A stretch of 64,000 bases of DNA, taken from Blastococcus sp. CPCC 205250 (GTDB lineage: Bacteria > Actinomycetota > Actinomycetes > Mycobacteriales > Geodermatophilaceae). The notes beneath the pieces were generated by a model. That model did not search any database and was not told where the DNA came from. It saw nothing but the letters and a program-made list of their open reading frames with translations. Shown in pieces: positions 48,288-56,855 of the stretch. A program made the translations under genes and the position numbers. The first letter of the stretch is position 1; each line of letters opens with the position of its first letter. The DNA is taken from assembly GCF_019799925.1 (NCBI RefSeq), contig NZ_JABGCG010000010.1:124001-188000 (forward strand), in the 5' to 3' direction.

Positions 48288-49064
48288 GTGGGGAGCCCCG
48301 TCGCGGCCGCGCCGGCCGCCGGCACCGCCCCGGCCCAGCCGCCGGGCGGGGTCGCCCACGCAGACGCCGCGGCCGCCTGGCTGCTCGACGCCCTCGGCAT
48401 CGAGCTGCCCGGCGGCCTGTTGGCGTTGGCGCTGACCCACCGCTCCTTCGCCTACGAGAACGGCGGCCTGCCGACCAACGAGCGGCTGGAGTTCCTCGGG
48501 GACTCCGTGCTCGGCCTGGTCGTCACCGACGAGCTCTACCGCAGCCAGCCCGACCTGCCCGAGGGGCAGCTGGCGAAGCTGCGCGCCTCGGTGGTCAACA
48601 TGACCTCGCTGGCCGGCGTCGCCCGCCGGCTGGGCGAGGGCGGCATCGGCCCGCACCTGCTGCTGGGCCGGGGCGAGGAGACCACCGGCGGGCGCGACAA
48701 GGACTCGATCCTGGCCGACGCCACCGAGGCGCTCATCGGCGCGATCCACCTCGGGCTCGGCCTCGACGTGGCGGCGGCCATCGTGCACCGGCTGTTCGAC
48801 CCGCTGCTGGCCGAGTCCGCCACCCGCGGCGCGGGCCTGGACTGGAAGACCAGCCTCCAGGAGCTCGGTGCCGCCCGCGGGCTCGGGGCGCCGACCTACG
48901 TCGTCGAGGACACCGGCCCCGACCACGCCAAGACCTTCACCGCCGCGGTGCTGCTGTCGGGCACCGAGTACGGCCGCGGTGGCGGGCGCACCAAGAAGGC
49001 GGCCGAGCAGGAGGCCGCCGAGGTCGCCTGGCGCGCGCTGACCGCCGCCGCCGCGGAGGACTGA
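48288..49064 (+). CDS. rnc: Ribonuclease III
   Basis: A 258-residue double-strand-specific endoribonuclease that processes rRNA precursors and structured RNAs. The catalytic motif NERLEFLGD is at residues 64-72; DSILADATEALIGAIHL carries the second set of acidic residues. A double-stranded RNA-binding domain (about 180-255) ends with GGGRTKKAAEQEAAEVAW. The GTG at 48288 is 11 bases after rpmF and lacks a clear ribosome site; the first 30 residues are Ala/Pro-rich, so a later GTG is possible. mutM follows after six bases. Confidence 0.94.
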   Translation: MGSPVAAAPAAGTAPAQPPGGVAHADAAAAWLLDALGIELPGGLLALALTHRSFAYENGGLPTNERLEFLGDSVLGLVVTDELYRSQPDLPEGQLAKLRASVVNMTSLAGVARRLGEGGIGPHLLLGRGEETTGGRDKDSILADATEALIGAIHLGLGLDVAAAIVHRLFDPLLAESATRGAGLDWKTSLQELGAARGLGAPTYVVEDTGPDHAKTFTAAVLLSGTEYGRGGGRTKKAAEQEAAEVAWRALTAAAAED

Positions 49065-49070
49065 CCGCGC

Positions 49071-49979
49071 GTGCCCGAGCTGCCCGAGGTCGAGGTGGTC
49101 CGGCGCGGCCTGGAGCGGTGGGTCGCCGGCCGCACCGTCGCCGCCGTCGAGGTGCGCCACCCGCGCGCGGTGCGCCGCCACCTCGAGGGCACCGAGCACT
49201 TCGTCGCCGCGCTCACCGGCCGCACCCTCACCGCCGCACACCGCCGCGGCAAGTACCTGTGGCTGCCGATGGCCGAATCCGACGGGACCCCCTCGGGCCG
49301 GGCGCTGGTCGCGCACCTGGGGATGAGCGGCCAGCTGCTGGTGGAGGAGCGCCGCCAGCCCGACGAGGTGCACCTGCGCGCCCGGTTCACCTTCACCGAC
49401 GGCGGGCGCGAGCTGCGCTTCGTCGACCAGCGCACCTTCGGCGGCCTGGCGGTGGAGGACGCGGCAGGCGGGGACCTCCCCGGCCGGCTGGCGCACATCG
49501 CCATCGACCCGCTGGACCCCGCCTTCGACGAGGCCGCGTTCACCGCCGCACTGCGCCGCCGGCGCACCGAGGTCAAGCGGGCGCTGCTGGACCAGACGCT
49601 GATCGGCGGCGTCGGCAACATCTACGCCGACGAGTCGCTGTGGCGGGCCCGCCTGCACGGCGCCCGGCCCACCGACGCGCTGACCCGGCCCCAGGTCTCG
49701 GCCCTGCTGCAGGGCGTGCGCGACGTGCTGGGGGAGGCGCTGGCACAGGGCGGCACCTCGTTCGACTCCCTCTACGTCGACGTCAACGGCCAGAGCGGCT
49801 ACTTCTCCCGGTTCCTCGCCGTCTACGGGCAGCTCGACCGGCCGTGCCCCCGGTGCGGCACGCCGATCCGCCGCGAGTCGTTCATGAACCGCTCCAGCTA
49901 CAGCTGCCCGCGCTGCCAACCACGGCCGCGGACCCGGCGGCAGTCGGCGGAGCCGCGTGCCCGGCGGACGGCCGCGTGA
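49071..49979 (+). CDS. mutM: Formamidopyrimidine-DNA glycosylase MutM (Fpg)
   Basis: A 302-residue repair enzyme that removes 8-oxoguanine and formamidopyrimidines and nicks the strand. The protein starts PELPEVEVVRRGLERW, so the catalytic proline becomes residue 1 after methionine removal and the glutamate follows. RRGKYLWL supplies the conserved lysine, the H2TH region has LIGGVGNIYADESLW, and the C-terminal zinc finger is CPRCGTPIRRESF to YSCPRCQ. The stop overlaps acyP as GTGA. The rnc-mutM-smc order is typical of actinobacteria. Confidence 0.96.
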   Translation: MPELPEVEVVRRGLERWVAGRTVAAVEVRHPRAVRRHLEGTEHFVAALTGRTLTAAHRRGKYLWLPMAESDGTPSGRALVAHLGMSGQLLVEERRQPDEVHLRARFTFTDGGRELRFVDQRTFGGLAVEDAAGGDLPGRLAHIAIDPLDPAFDEAAFTAALRRRRTEVKRALLDQTLIGGVGNIYADESLWRARLHGARPTDALTRPQVSALLQGVRDVLGEALAQGGTSFDSLYVDVNGQSGYFSRFLAVYGQLDRPCPRCGTPIRRESFMNRSSYSCPRCQPRPRTRRQSAEPRARRTAA

Positions 49980-50251
49980 CCGGGCAGGTGCGGGTGGTCG
50001 CCCTGGTGTCCGGCCTGGTCCAGGGCGTGGGCTACCGCTGGTTCGTCCGCGGGCTGGCCCGCGACGCCGGCCTGGCCGGCTCGGCGACCAACCTGCCCGA
50101 CGGCCGCGTCGAGGTCGTGCTCGAGGGCCCGCCGGACGTCGTCCGCGCCACCGTCGCCGCCCTGAGCGGTCCCGGCGCGCCCGGCACGGTGCACGCGGTG
50201 GACACCCGCGACGGCGCGGTGCAGGACGTGCGCGGCTTCACCACGGCGTGA
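49976..50251 (+). CDS. acyP: Acylphosphatase
   Basis: A 91-residue ferredoxin-like enzyme that hydrolyses acyl phosphates. The signature SGLVQGVGYRWFVRGLARD carries the catalytic arginine, and NLPDGRVEVVLEGP carries the asparagine. Coupled to mutM by a four-base overlap. The same gene lies between fpg and smc in mycobacteria. Confidence 0.94.
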   Translation: MTGQVRVVALVSGLVQGVGYRWFVRGLARDAGLAGSATNLPDGRVEVVLEGPPDVVRATVAALSGPGAPGTVHAVDTRDGAVQDVRGFTTA

Positions 50252-50294
50252 CGAAGACGACATCCCCCGGACACGGGACGTCGGGAGCGTGGCG

Positions 50295-50323
50295 TTGACC
50301 TGCGTGTCCCTCCCTGTCACCCT
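50295..50323 (+). promoter_or_regulatory. Possible promoter of the 66-residue coiled-coil gene
   Basis: TTGACC at 50295-50300, 17 bases, then CACCCT at 50318-50323, resembling the TTGACG/CACAGT pair before ilvB. It would give a leader of about 70 bases containing AGGAAGG. The rest of the gap 50252-50399 shows nothing else. Confidence 0.4.
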
Positions 50324-50399
50324 TGTGGTATCCAGCCCGCGCCGACCGCGATCCGGGGCGCCGGGCACACCTCTCGCTGTCAGGAAGGCCGCCACAACC

Positions 50400-50600
50400 A
50401 TGGCCAAGGCCCTGTTCGGTCACGTCGTCAGCCCGGCGCAGCTGGTCGTCGAGGAGAACGCAGCCCTGCGCGCGCGGGTACGCCGCCTGGAGGCGGAGCT
50501 CGAGGAGCTGCGCACCCAGCGTGACGCCGCCCGCGACGCGGTGATCGCCTCCGAGCTGCTCAGCATGGCCGGCGACACCGCCGAGCCGGCGATGGCCTGA
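50400..50600 (+). CDS. Small coiled-coil protein upstream of smc
   Basis: A 66-residue protein of unknown function. After AKALFGHVVSP, residues 14-45 form a clear heptad coiled coil (VEENAALRARVRRLEAELEE), followed by RDAVIASELLSM and a short tail. AGGAAGG precedes the ATG by 11 bases. Codon third positions are strongly GC, supporting a real gene. It has its own possible promoter and sits between acyP and smc; no homologue is recognised. Confidence 0.75.
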   Translation: MAKALFGHVVSPAQLVVEENAALRARVRRLEAELEELRTQRDAARDAVIASELLSMAGDTAEPAMA

Positions 50601-50668
50601 GGAACGACGACTCCCGCACCACCCGGCCCAGGCGTCCCGGATCCCGGGGCGCGGGCCACCCCCTCCGT

Positions 50669-50674
50669 TAGCCT
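50669..50674 (+). promoter_or_regulatory. Predicted -10 element for leaderless smc mRNA
   Basis: TAGCCT lies nine bases before the smc GTG with no ribosome site between. Confidence 0.45.
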
Positions 50675-50683
50675 CCTCGTCTC

Positions 50684-53600
50684 GTGCACCTGTCGAGCCT
50701 GACGCTCAAGGGCTTCAAGTCCTTCGCGTCCGCGACGACCCTGCGCCTGGAGCCGGGGATCACCGCCGTCGTCGGCCCCAACGGCTCGGGCAAGTCCAAC
50801 GTCGTCGACGCCATCGCCTGGGTCCTCGGCGAGCAGGGCGCCAAGAGCCTGCGCGGCGGCAAGATGGAGGACGTCATCTTCGCCGGCACCGCCGGCCGCC
50901 CCCCGCTGGGCCGGGCCGAGGTGACGCTGACGATCGACAACGCCGACGGCGCGCTGCCGATCGACTACACCGAGGTGTCGATCACCCGCCGCATGTACCG
51001 CTCCGGGGAGAGCGAGTACGAGATCAACGGCGACAAGGTCCGCCTGCTCGACGTCCAGGAGCTGCTGAGCGACTCCGGCATCGGCCGCGAGCAGCACGTC
51101 ATCGTCGGCCAGGGCCAGCTCGACGCCGTCCTCTCCGGCCGCCCGGAGGACCGGCGCGCCTTCATCGAGGAGGCGGCCGGGGTCCTGAAGCACCGGCGCC
51201 GCAAGGAGAAGGCGCTGCGCAAGCTCGACGCGATGCAGGCCAACCTCGACCGGCTCGGGGACCTCACCGCGGAGCTGCGCCGCCAGCTCAAGCCGCTGGG
51301 CCGGCAGGCCGAGGTGGCCCGCCGCGCCGCCGGCGTGCAGGCCGACCTGCGCGACGCCCGCCTGCGCCTGCTGGCCGACGACCTGGTGCGGCTGCGCGAC
51401 GCCCTGGACAAGGACGTCGCCGACGAGACCGCCGCCCGCGAGCGCCGCGCCGTCGTCGAGGCCGACCTGGCCGGGGTGGCCACCCGCGAGGCGGCGCTGG
51501 AGGCGGGCCTGGCGGCCAACGCGCCGCTGCTGGGCGGCGCGCAGGACACCTGGTACCGGCTGTCGGCGCTCACCGAGCGGTTCCGCGCCGTCGCCGCGCT
51601 CGCCGGCGAGCGGCACCGGCACCTGTCCGCGCCGCAGGCCGCGCCGACCGCCGGCCGCGACCCCGACCAGCTCGACGCCGAGGCCGACCGGATCGCCGCG
51701 ACCGAGGCCGAGCTCGCCGAGGGGCTCACCGCCGAGCGCGGCCGGCTGGCCACGGCCGTCGCCGCCCGCGCGGAGCTGGAGCAGGCCCTCGCCGCGGCGG
51801 AGGAGGCGTGGGTCGCCGCCAGCCGCGCGCTCGCCGACCGCCGCGAGGGGCTCGCCCGGCTGTCCGGCCAGGTCGCGGCCGCGCGGTCCCGGGTCACCGC
51901 GGGACAGGCCGAGATCGACCGCCTGGCCGCCGCGGCGGGAGAGGCCACGCAGCGCGCCGAGACCGCCGCCGAGCGCCTGGCGCAGCGGCGTGACGCCCTC
52001 ACCGAGCAGGAGGACGTCGACAGCGCGCTGGTCACCGCGCACACCGACGCGGTCGCCGCCCACGCCGAGGCCGCCCGCGTCGTCACCGAGCTCACCGCCG
52101 CGGAGCGGGCCGCCGAGCGGGACCGCGCCGGCGCTTCCGCCCGCCGCGACGCCCTCGCCTCCGGCCTGGCGCCCGCCGACGGCGCGGCCGCCGTGCTCGC
52201 GGCCGGCCTGCCCGGCGTCCTCGGCACGCTGGCCGACCGGGTCACCGTCGTCCCCGGCGCGGAGACGGCGCTGGCCGCGGCGCTAGGCGGGATGGCCGAC
52301 GCCGTCGTCGTCACCGGGGTGGCTGAGGCAGCCGCCGCCCTGGCGCACCTCAAGGACGCCGCCGGGGGCCGGGCCGCCCTCCTGGTCACCGCCGGGCTGC
52401 CGCCGCTGCCGCGGGACGGCTGGCCCGAGCTGGCCGACGGCGCGCGCTGGGCGCTGGACCTCCTCGAGGCGCCGCCCGAGCTGACCCCGGCGCTCACCCG
52501 CGCCCTCGACCGGGTCGCCGTCGTCCCGACGCTCGAGGCGGCCGGCGCGCTGGTGACCACCCACCCGCGGGTGCGGGCCGTCACCGCTGACGGCGACATC
52601 GTCGGCGCCGACTGGGCGGCGGGCGGGCAGGCCGACGCCCCCACCGGGCTCGAGGTCCGGGCACGGGTGGAGGAGGCCGGCCGGGCGCTGGAGGCGGCCG
52701 CCGCGCGGGCGGCGACGCTGGCCGAGCAGCTGGCCGCCGCGCGCGAGACCGCCCGCGTGCGGTCCGCGGACGTCGAGACGGCGCTGGCCGCCCGCCAGGC
52801 CGCCGACCGCAGCCGGTCCGCCGTCGCCACCGAGCTGGCCGAGCTCGGCGCCGCCGCACGCTCGGCCGCCGCGGAGGCCGAGCGGTCGTCGGCGGCGCGG
52901 GTCCGTGCCGAGCAGGCGCTGGAGCAGGCGGAGTCCGCGCTGGGCGGCCTGGAGGAGCGGCTGGCGGCCGCCGAGGCCGTGCCGCTGGAGGACGAGCCGT
53001 CGTCGGAGGAGCGCGACCGGCTGCGCCTCGAGGTCGCCGCGTCCGGCCGGGCCGAGACCGAGGCCCGGCTGGCGGTGCGCACCGCCGAGGAGCGGGCCCG
53101 GGCGCTGTCCGGCCGGGCCGACTCACTACGCCGGCAGGCCCGGCAGGAGCGCGCCGCGCGGGAGCGGGCCGCCGCCGCCCGCGCCGCCCGCGAGCGTGGT
53201 GCCGCCGTCGCCGGCCGGGTCCGGGCCGACGCCGAGGTGGCGCTCACCGCGCTGGCCGGCTCGCTGTCCCGCGCGGCCGCCGAGCGCGACGAGCTGGCCC
53301 GCCGGCGCAGCGCCGCGGAGGCCGAGCTGCTGGAGGTGCGCAGCCGGGTCCGGACGGCGACGGCGGAGCTGGAGCGGCTCACCGACGAGGTGCACCGCGA
53401 CGAGGTCGCCCGCGCCGAGCAGCGGTACCGCATCGAGGCCCTGGAGGCCCGCGCCGCCGAGGAGTACGGGGTCGACCTGCCCACGCTGGTCGCCGAGTAC
53501 GGGCCTGCCGCCCCCGTGCCGCCGTCCCCGGCCGAGGTCGCCGCCGCGCAGACCGCAGGGGAGCCGGAGCCCGGGCCGGTGCCCTACGACCGCGCCGCGC

Positions 53601-54250
53601 AGGAGCGGCGGGCCGCCCGCGCCGAGCGCGACCTCGGGACGCTGGGCAAGGTCAACCCGCTGGCGCTGGAGGAATTCGCGGCGCTGGAGGAGCGGCACAC
53701 CTTCCTGGCCACCCAGCTGGAGGACCTGAAGAACACCCGCCGGGACCTGCTCACCGTCGTCCGCGAGGTCGACGGCCGCATCCACGACGTCTTCGCGGCC
53801 GCCTTCGCCGACGTGCAGCGGGAGTTCGAGCAGGTCTTCGCCGTGCTGTTCCCCGGCGGGCAGGGCCGGCTGACGCTGACCGAGCCCGAGGACATGCTGA
53901 CCACCGGCATCGAGATCGAGGCGCGGCCGCCGGGCAAGAAGGTCAAGCGGCTGTCCCTGCTCTCCGGCGGCGAGCGCTCCCTGACCGCCGTCGCGCTGCT
54001 CGTGGCGATCTTCCGCGCCCGTCCCTCGCCGTTCTACGTGCTCGACGAGGTCGAGGCGGCGCTGGACGACGTCAACCTCGGCCGGCTGCTGACCCTCGTC
54101 GAGCAGCTCCGGGCGACGTCGCAGCTGATCGTCATCACCCACCAGAAGCGGACGATGGAGATCGCCGACGCCCTCTACGGCGTGAGCATGCGCGGCGACG
54201 GCATCACCGGGGTGATCAGCCAGCGCCTGCGCGAACCCGAACCCGCCTAG
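50684..54250 (+). CDS. smc: Chromosome segregation ATPase SMC
   Basis: A 1188-residue condensin core protein that compacts and segregates chromosomes together with ScpAB. Walker A GPNGSGKS is at 31-38; long coiled-coil arms flank a hinge domain (about 500-640, starting near GLPGVLGTLADRV); the ABC signature LSGGERS begins near 1093 and Walker B VLDEVEAALDD near 1119 with D1121-E1122. The arms are Ala/Arg/Glu-rich as expected at this GC content. The GTG start begins directly at the conserved LTLKGFKSF. The stop codon lies in a short palindrome with the stop of the convergent gene. Confidence 0.97.
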   Translation: MHLSSLTLKGFKSFASATTLRLEPGITAVVGPNGSGKSNVVDAIAWVLGEQGAKSLRGGKMEDVIFAGTAGRPPLGRAEVTLTIDNADGALPIDYTEVSITRRMYRSGESEYEINGDKVRLLDVQELLSDSGIGREQHVIVGQGQLDAVLSGRPEDRRAFIEEAAGVLKHRRRKEKALRKLDAMQANLDRLGDLTAELRRQLKPLGRQAEVARRAAGVQADLRDARLRLLADDLVRLRDALDKDVADETAARERRAVVEADLAGVATREAALEAGLAANAPLLGGAQDTWYRLSALTERFRAVAALAGERHRHLSAPQAAPTAGRDPDQLDAEADRIAATEAELAEGLTAERGRLATAVAARAELEQALAAAEEAWVAASRALADRREGLARLSGQVAAARSRVTAGQAEIDRLAAAAGEATQRAETAAERLAQRRDALTEQEDVDSALVTAHTDAVAAHAEAARVVTELTAAERAAERDRAGASARRDALASGLAPADGAAAVLAAGLPGVLGTLADRVTVVPGAETALAAALGGMADAVVVTGVAEAAAALAHLKDAAGGRAALLVTAGLPPLPRDGWPELADGARWALDLLEAPPELTPALTRALDRVAVVPTLEAAGALVTTHPRVRAVTADGDIVGADWAAGGQADAPTGLEVRARVEEAGRALEAAAARAATLAEQLAAARETARVRSADVETALAARQAADRSRSAVATELAELGAAARSAAAEAERSSAARVRAEQALEQAESALGGLEERLAAAEAVPLEDEPSSEERDRLRLEVAASGRAETEARLAVRTAEERARALSGRADSLRRQARQERAARERAAAARAARERGAAVAGRVRADAEVALTALAGSLSRAAAERDELARRRSAAEAELLEVRSRVRTATAELERLTDEVHRDEVARAEQRYRIEALEARAAEEYGVDLPTLVAEYGPAAPVPPSPAEVAAAQTAGEPEPGPVPYDRAAQERRAARAERDLGTLGKVNPLALEEFAALEERHTFLATQLEDLKNTRRDLLTVVREVDGRIHDVFAAAFADVQREFEQVFAVLFPGGQGRLTLTEPEDMLTTGIEIEARPPGKKVKRLSLLSGGERSLTAVALLVAIFRARPSPFYVLDEVEAALDDVNLGRLLTLVEQLRATSQLIVITHQKRTMEIADALYGVSMRGDGITGVISQRLREPEPA

Positions 54251-54263
54251 CGGCCCCCCGCTA
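54248..54263 (+). terminator. Palindrome joining the smc stop to the convergent stop
   Basis: TAGCGG-CCCC-CCGCTA: the smc TAG and the minus-strand gene's TAG are the two ends of a perfect 6-bp inverted repeat. Weak as a terminator by itself. Confidence 0.4.
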
Positions 54264-55088
54264 CACCCCGGAGGGGACGAGCAGGTCGACCACGAGCGGC
54301 AGGTGGTCCGAGGCGCCCTCGGCGTCGAGCACCTGCGCGGAGACGACCCCCACGCCCTCGGACACCCACACCTGGTCGATGCGCCGCCGCGGCGCACCCG
54401 CGGGGTGGGTGAGCCCCTGACCGCTGGTCCAGAACCGCCAGCCGGCCCGGTCCTCCTTGGCCTCGGCCAGCTCCCACGCGTCGGTGAAGCGACCGCGCAG
54501 CGGCTCGAGCTCGGGTGCGTCCGGGGCGGCGTTGAAGTCCCCGACCAGCACCCCGGTCCCCATCGCCTCGGTCTGCAGGCCGGCCAGCGCCGTCACTTGC
54601 TCGGCGCGCTCGGCCGGCGAGTTCGTGGTCAGGTGCGTGGCGGTCACCCACAGCGCGGCGCCGTCGAGCTCGACCATCGTCTGCAGGGCGCTGCGCGGCT
54701 CACCGCTGCCGGGCAGCCGGTGCACGTCGCTGACGAGCACCGGCAGCCGGGAGAGCAGCGCGTTGCCGTACTGCCGGCGGTCCCCGCCGTCGCGGCGCGG
54801 CTCGTCGATCGCCGGCCCCCACGCCAGGTGCATGTCCAGGGCACGGGAGAGCAGCACCGCCTGGTCGACGTCCTCGCTGCGCGGGCCGAACCGGCGGTCC
54901 ACCTCCTGCAGGCAGATGAGGTCGGCGTCGGCCGCGGCGAGCACCGTGGCCAGGCGGGCCAGGTCGTGCCGGTCGTCGGTGCCCACGCCGTGGTGGGTGT
55001 TGAAGGTGACGAGGCGGACGGGGATCGGCGGCTGGTCGGGTCCGGGCGCGGGCCGGGGTCCCGGGGAGTCGGTCGCTGCATCACTCAC
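54261..55088 (-). CDS. Endonuclease/exonuclease/phosphatase-family protein
   Basis: A 275-residue member of the EEP superfamily. Active-site motifs in order are FNTHHG, CLQEVD, the central YGNALLSRLP, THLTT, GDFNAAPD and SDHLPLV, all intact, so it is probably an active metal-dependent phosphodiesterase. Substrate (DNA, lipid or sugar phosphate) cannot be told. No signal peptide; the N-terminus is a Pro-rich tail. The GTG start is four bases after the PhoD-like stop, so the two phosphoesterases form an operon convergent with smc. Confidence 0.88.
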   Translation of the reverse strand: MSDAATDSPGPRPAPGPDQPPIPVRLVTFNTHHGVGTDDRHDLARLATVLAAADADLICLQEVDRRFGPRSEDVDQAVLLSRALDMHLAWGPAIDEPRRDGGDRRQYGNALLSRLPVLVSDVHRLPGSGEPRSALQTMVELDGAALWVTATHLTTNSPAERAEQVTALAGLQTEAMGTGVLVGDFNAAPDAPELEPLRGRFTDAWELAEAKEDRAGWRFWTSGQGLTHPAGAPRRRIDQVWVSEGVGVVSAQVLDAEGASDHLPLVVDLLVPSGV

Positions 55089-55092
55089 GTGG

Positions 55093-56781
55093 TCAGCCTG
55101 GCACCCGGGCCGGCACCGGGTCGGTCAGCGGCAGGTCCAGCACCTCCTCCAGGCCCTCGCGCCGCTCGTCCCCGCGGTCGGTGATGAGCAGCCGGAACCG
55201 CGCCGACGTCCCGTCGAGCACCAGCTCGCCGATCTGGTTGCCGAAGAACGGGCCGGCCGCCTTGCTCCAGGCCAGCGGCGAGGGCTCGACCCGGGCGAAG
55301 CGGGCCAGCCGCGTCGTGAACCGCTGTGCCCACCGGCTCCACCCCAGCTTGAAACCGACCTCGATCGGGTGCGGGGCGGCGTTGTGCAGCGGGGAGACGG
55401 TCAGCTGGTGCACCCGGGAGGTCAGCCCGCCGGGCTCGGTGAGCTCGGCGGCGTACGCGTGGTGGACGTCGCCCGAGAGCACCAGCACCGAGGCCGGCGC
55501 CCGGCCCGACTCGCCGCGGGCCAGCGACGTGATGGCGCGGCCCAGCCGCTCGAAGGAGTGCCCGAACGCGGCCCAGTGCTCGAGGTCGGACGCCTGCCGC
55601 ACCTTCTCGGCCAGCTTGCCCCGCAGCCGGCCCTCGTGCCGGACGTTGAGCGTCTCGTTCCAGCGCTCGATCTCGTGGATGGCGTGCGGCAGCAGCCAGG
55701 GCAGCGAGGTCCCGAGGACGACGTGGTCGACACCCTCCTCGACCGCCCGGCGCATCGCCGCCTCCACCCAGTCGAACTCCGGGTCGTCGAGCATCCGGCG
55801 CGCCTGCTCGTCGAGCACGCGGCCGGCCCGGCTGTCGACCATCACCAGCCGCACGTCCCCCCAGTGCCGGACGTAGCTCCAGCGGACCGACTGTGGGTCG
55901 GTGTCGGCGGCCACGGCCATCTCCCGCAGGAGGGGCTCGGCGTCGTCGCTGCCGTCGGTGCGCTCCTGGATCGCCTGCCAGACGGGGTTCTCCGACAGCT
56001 CGTGCGGGCTGAGGTTGCCCAGGTGCTGGTAGATCCAGTAGCTGACCAGCCCGCCGGAGATGCGGTCTGCCCACCAGTCGGTGGCCGTCACCTCGCGCCG
56101 CCAGGCGGCCGAGGTGTTCCAGTCGTCGATCATCTCGTGGTCGTCGAAGACCATCGAGGACGGGATGGTCGACAGCAGCCAGCGCACCTGCGGGTCGGTC
56201 CAGGACTCGGCGTAGAGCCGGGTGTACTCCTCGAAGTCGGCGACCTGCGCGTCGTCGTCGACCGGCTCGCCGCGGCGCAGCCCCAGCCACGAGCGCGTCG
56301 ACGTCGTCAGCTCGTCGGCGTAGACCTGGTCGCCGAGGAACACCAGCGCGTCGGGCCACGCGTCCTCCGGCAGCTCCGCGACCCGGATGGCATAGGCGTC
56401 CAGGGCGTCGGGCGGGATGCCCTCGGTCAGCCCGACGGTGCTCGGGGTGGCGTACCGGCAGGAGCCGAACGCGATGGTGAAGGGGCCGGGGCGGCCGGGG
56501 GTGCGGATCCGGCTCGGCGGGAAGGACGACGCCGCGTCCGGCCACACCCGCGCGCCGTCCAGCGAGACCTCGTAGGGCGTGCTGCTGCCCGGTTCCAGCC
56601 CCTCGACCACGACCAGTGCGTAGTGGTGGCCGCCGACGCAGAACGTGCGGGCGCGCCGGCCGAGCACCTCCACCTCGCAGGCGCGGTCGGTCTCCACCCA
56701 CACGGTCGCCGACACGGGGTCGACGTGCCGCAGCAGGGGGCCGATCAGGAGGGCCGGGGTGTTCCCGGCGGACAGCGGCAT
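55093..56781 (-). CDS. PhoD-like alkaline phosphatase, apparently cytoplasmic
   Basis: A 562-residue metallophosphatase of the PhoD type. An N-terminal fibronectin-like domain (about 5-95) precedes the catalytic domain with FGSCRYA, FLGDQVYADE, VFDDHEMIDDWN and LSGDVHHAYAAEL, giving the metal ligands. PhoD enzymes are usually exported by a Tat signal; this one starts directly at LSAGNTPALLIGP, with no twin-arginine or signal sequence, so it probably stays inside. GGGAGG precedes the ATG. Divergent from ftsY and followed by an EEP-family gene. Confidence 0.9.
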   Translation of the reverse strand: MPLSAGNTPALLIGPLLRHVDPVSATVWVETDRACEVEVLGRRARTFCVGGHHYALVVVEGLEPGSSTPYEVSLDGARVWPDAASSFPPSRIRTPGRPGPFTIAFGSCRYATPSTVGLTEGIPPDALDAYAIRVAELPEDAWPDALVFLGDQVYADELTTSTRSWLGLRRGEPVDDDAQVADFEEYTRLYAESWTDPQVRWLLSTIPSSMVFDDHEMIDDWNTSAAWRREVTATDWWADRISGGLVSYWIYQHLGNLSPHELSENPVWQAIQERTDGSDDAEPLLREMAVAADTDPQSVRWSYVRHWGDVRLVMVDSRAGRVLDEQARRMLDDPEFDWVEAAMRRAVEEGVDHVVLGTSLPWLLPHAIHEIERWNETLNVRHEGRLRGKLAEKVRQASDLEHWAAFGHSFERLGRAITSLARGESGRAPASVLVLSGDVHHAYAAELTEPGGLTSRVHQLTVSPLHNAAPHPIEVGFKLGWSRWAQRFTTRLARFARVEPSPLAWSKAAGPFFGNQIGELVLDGTSARFRLLITDRGDERREGLEEVLDLPLTDPVPARVPG

Positions 56782-56855
56782 GTCGGCCAGCCTCCCATCC
56801 GTCGCCCGTGCCCGGGGCCGGTGCGCGCTGTACGTCTCCTGGGAGACTGGGCGGC

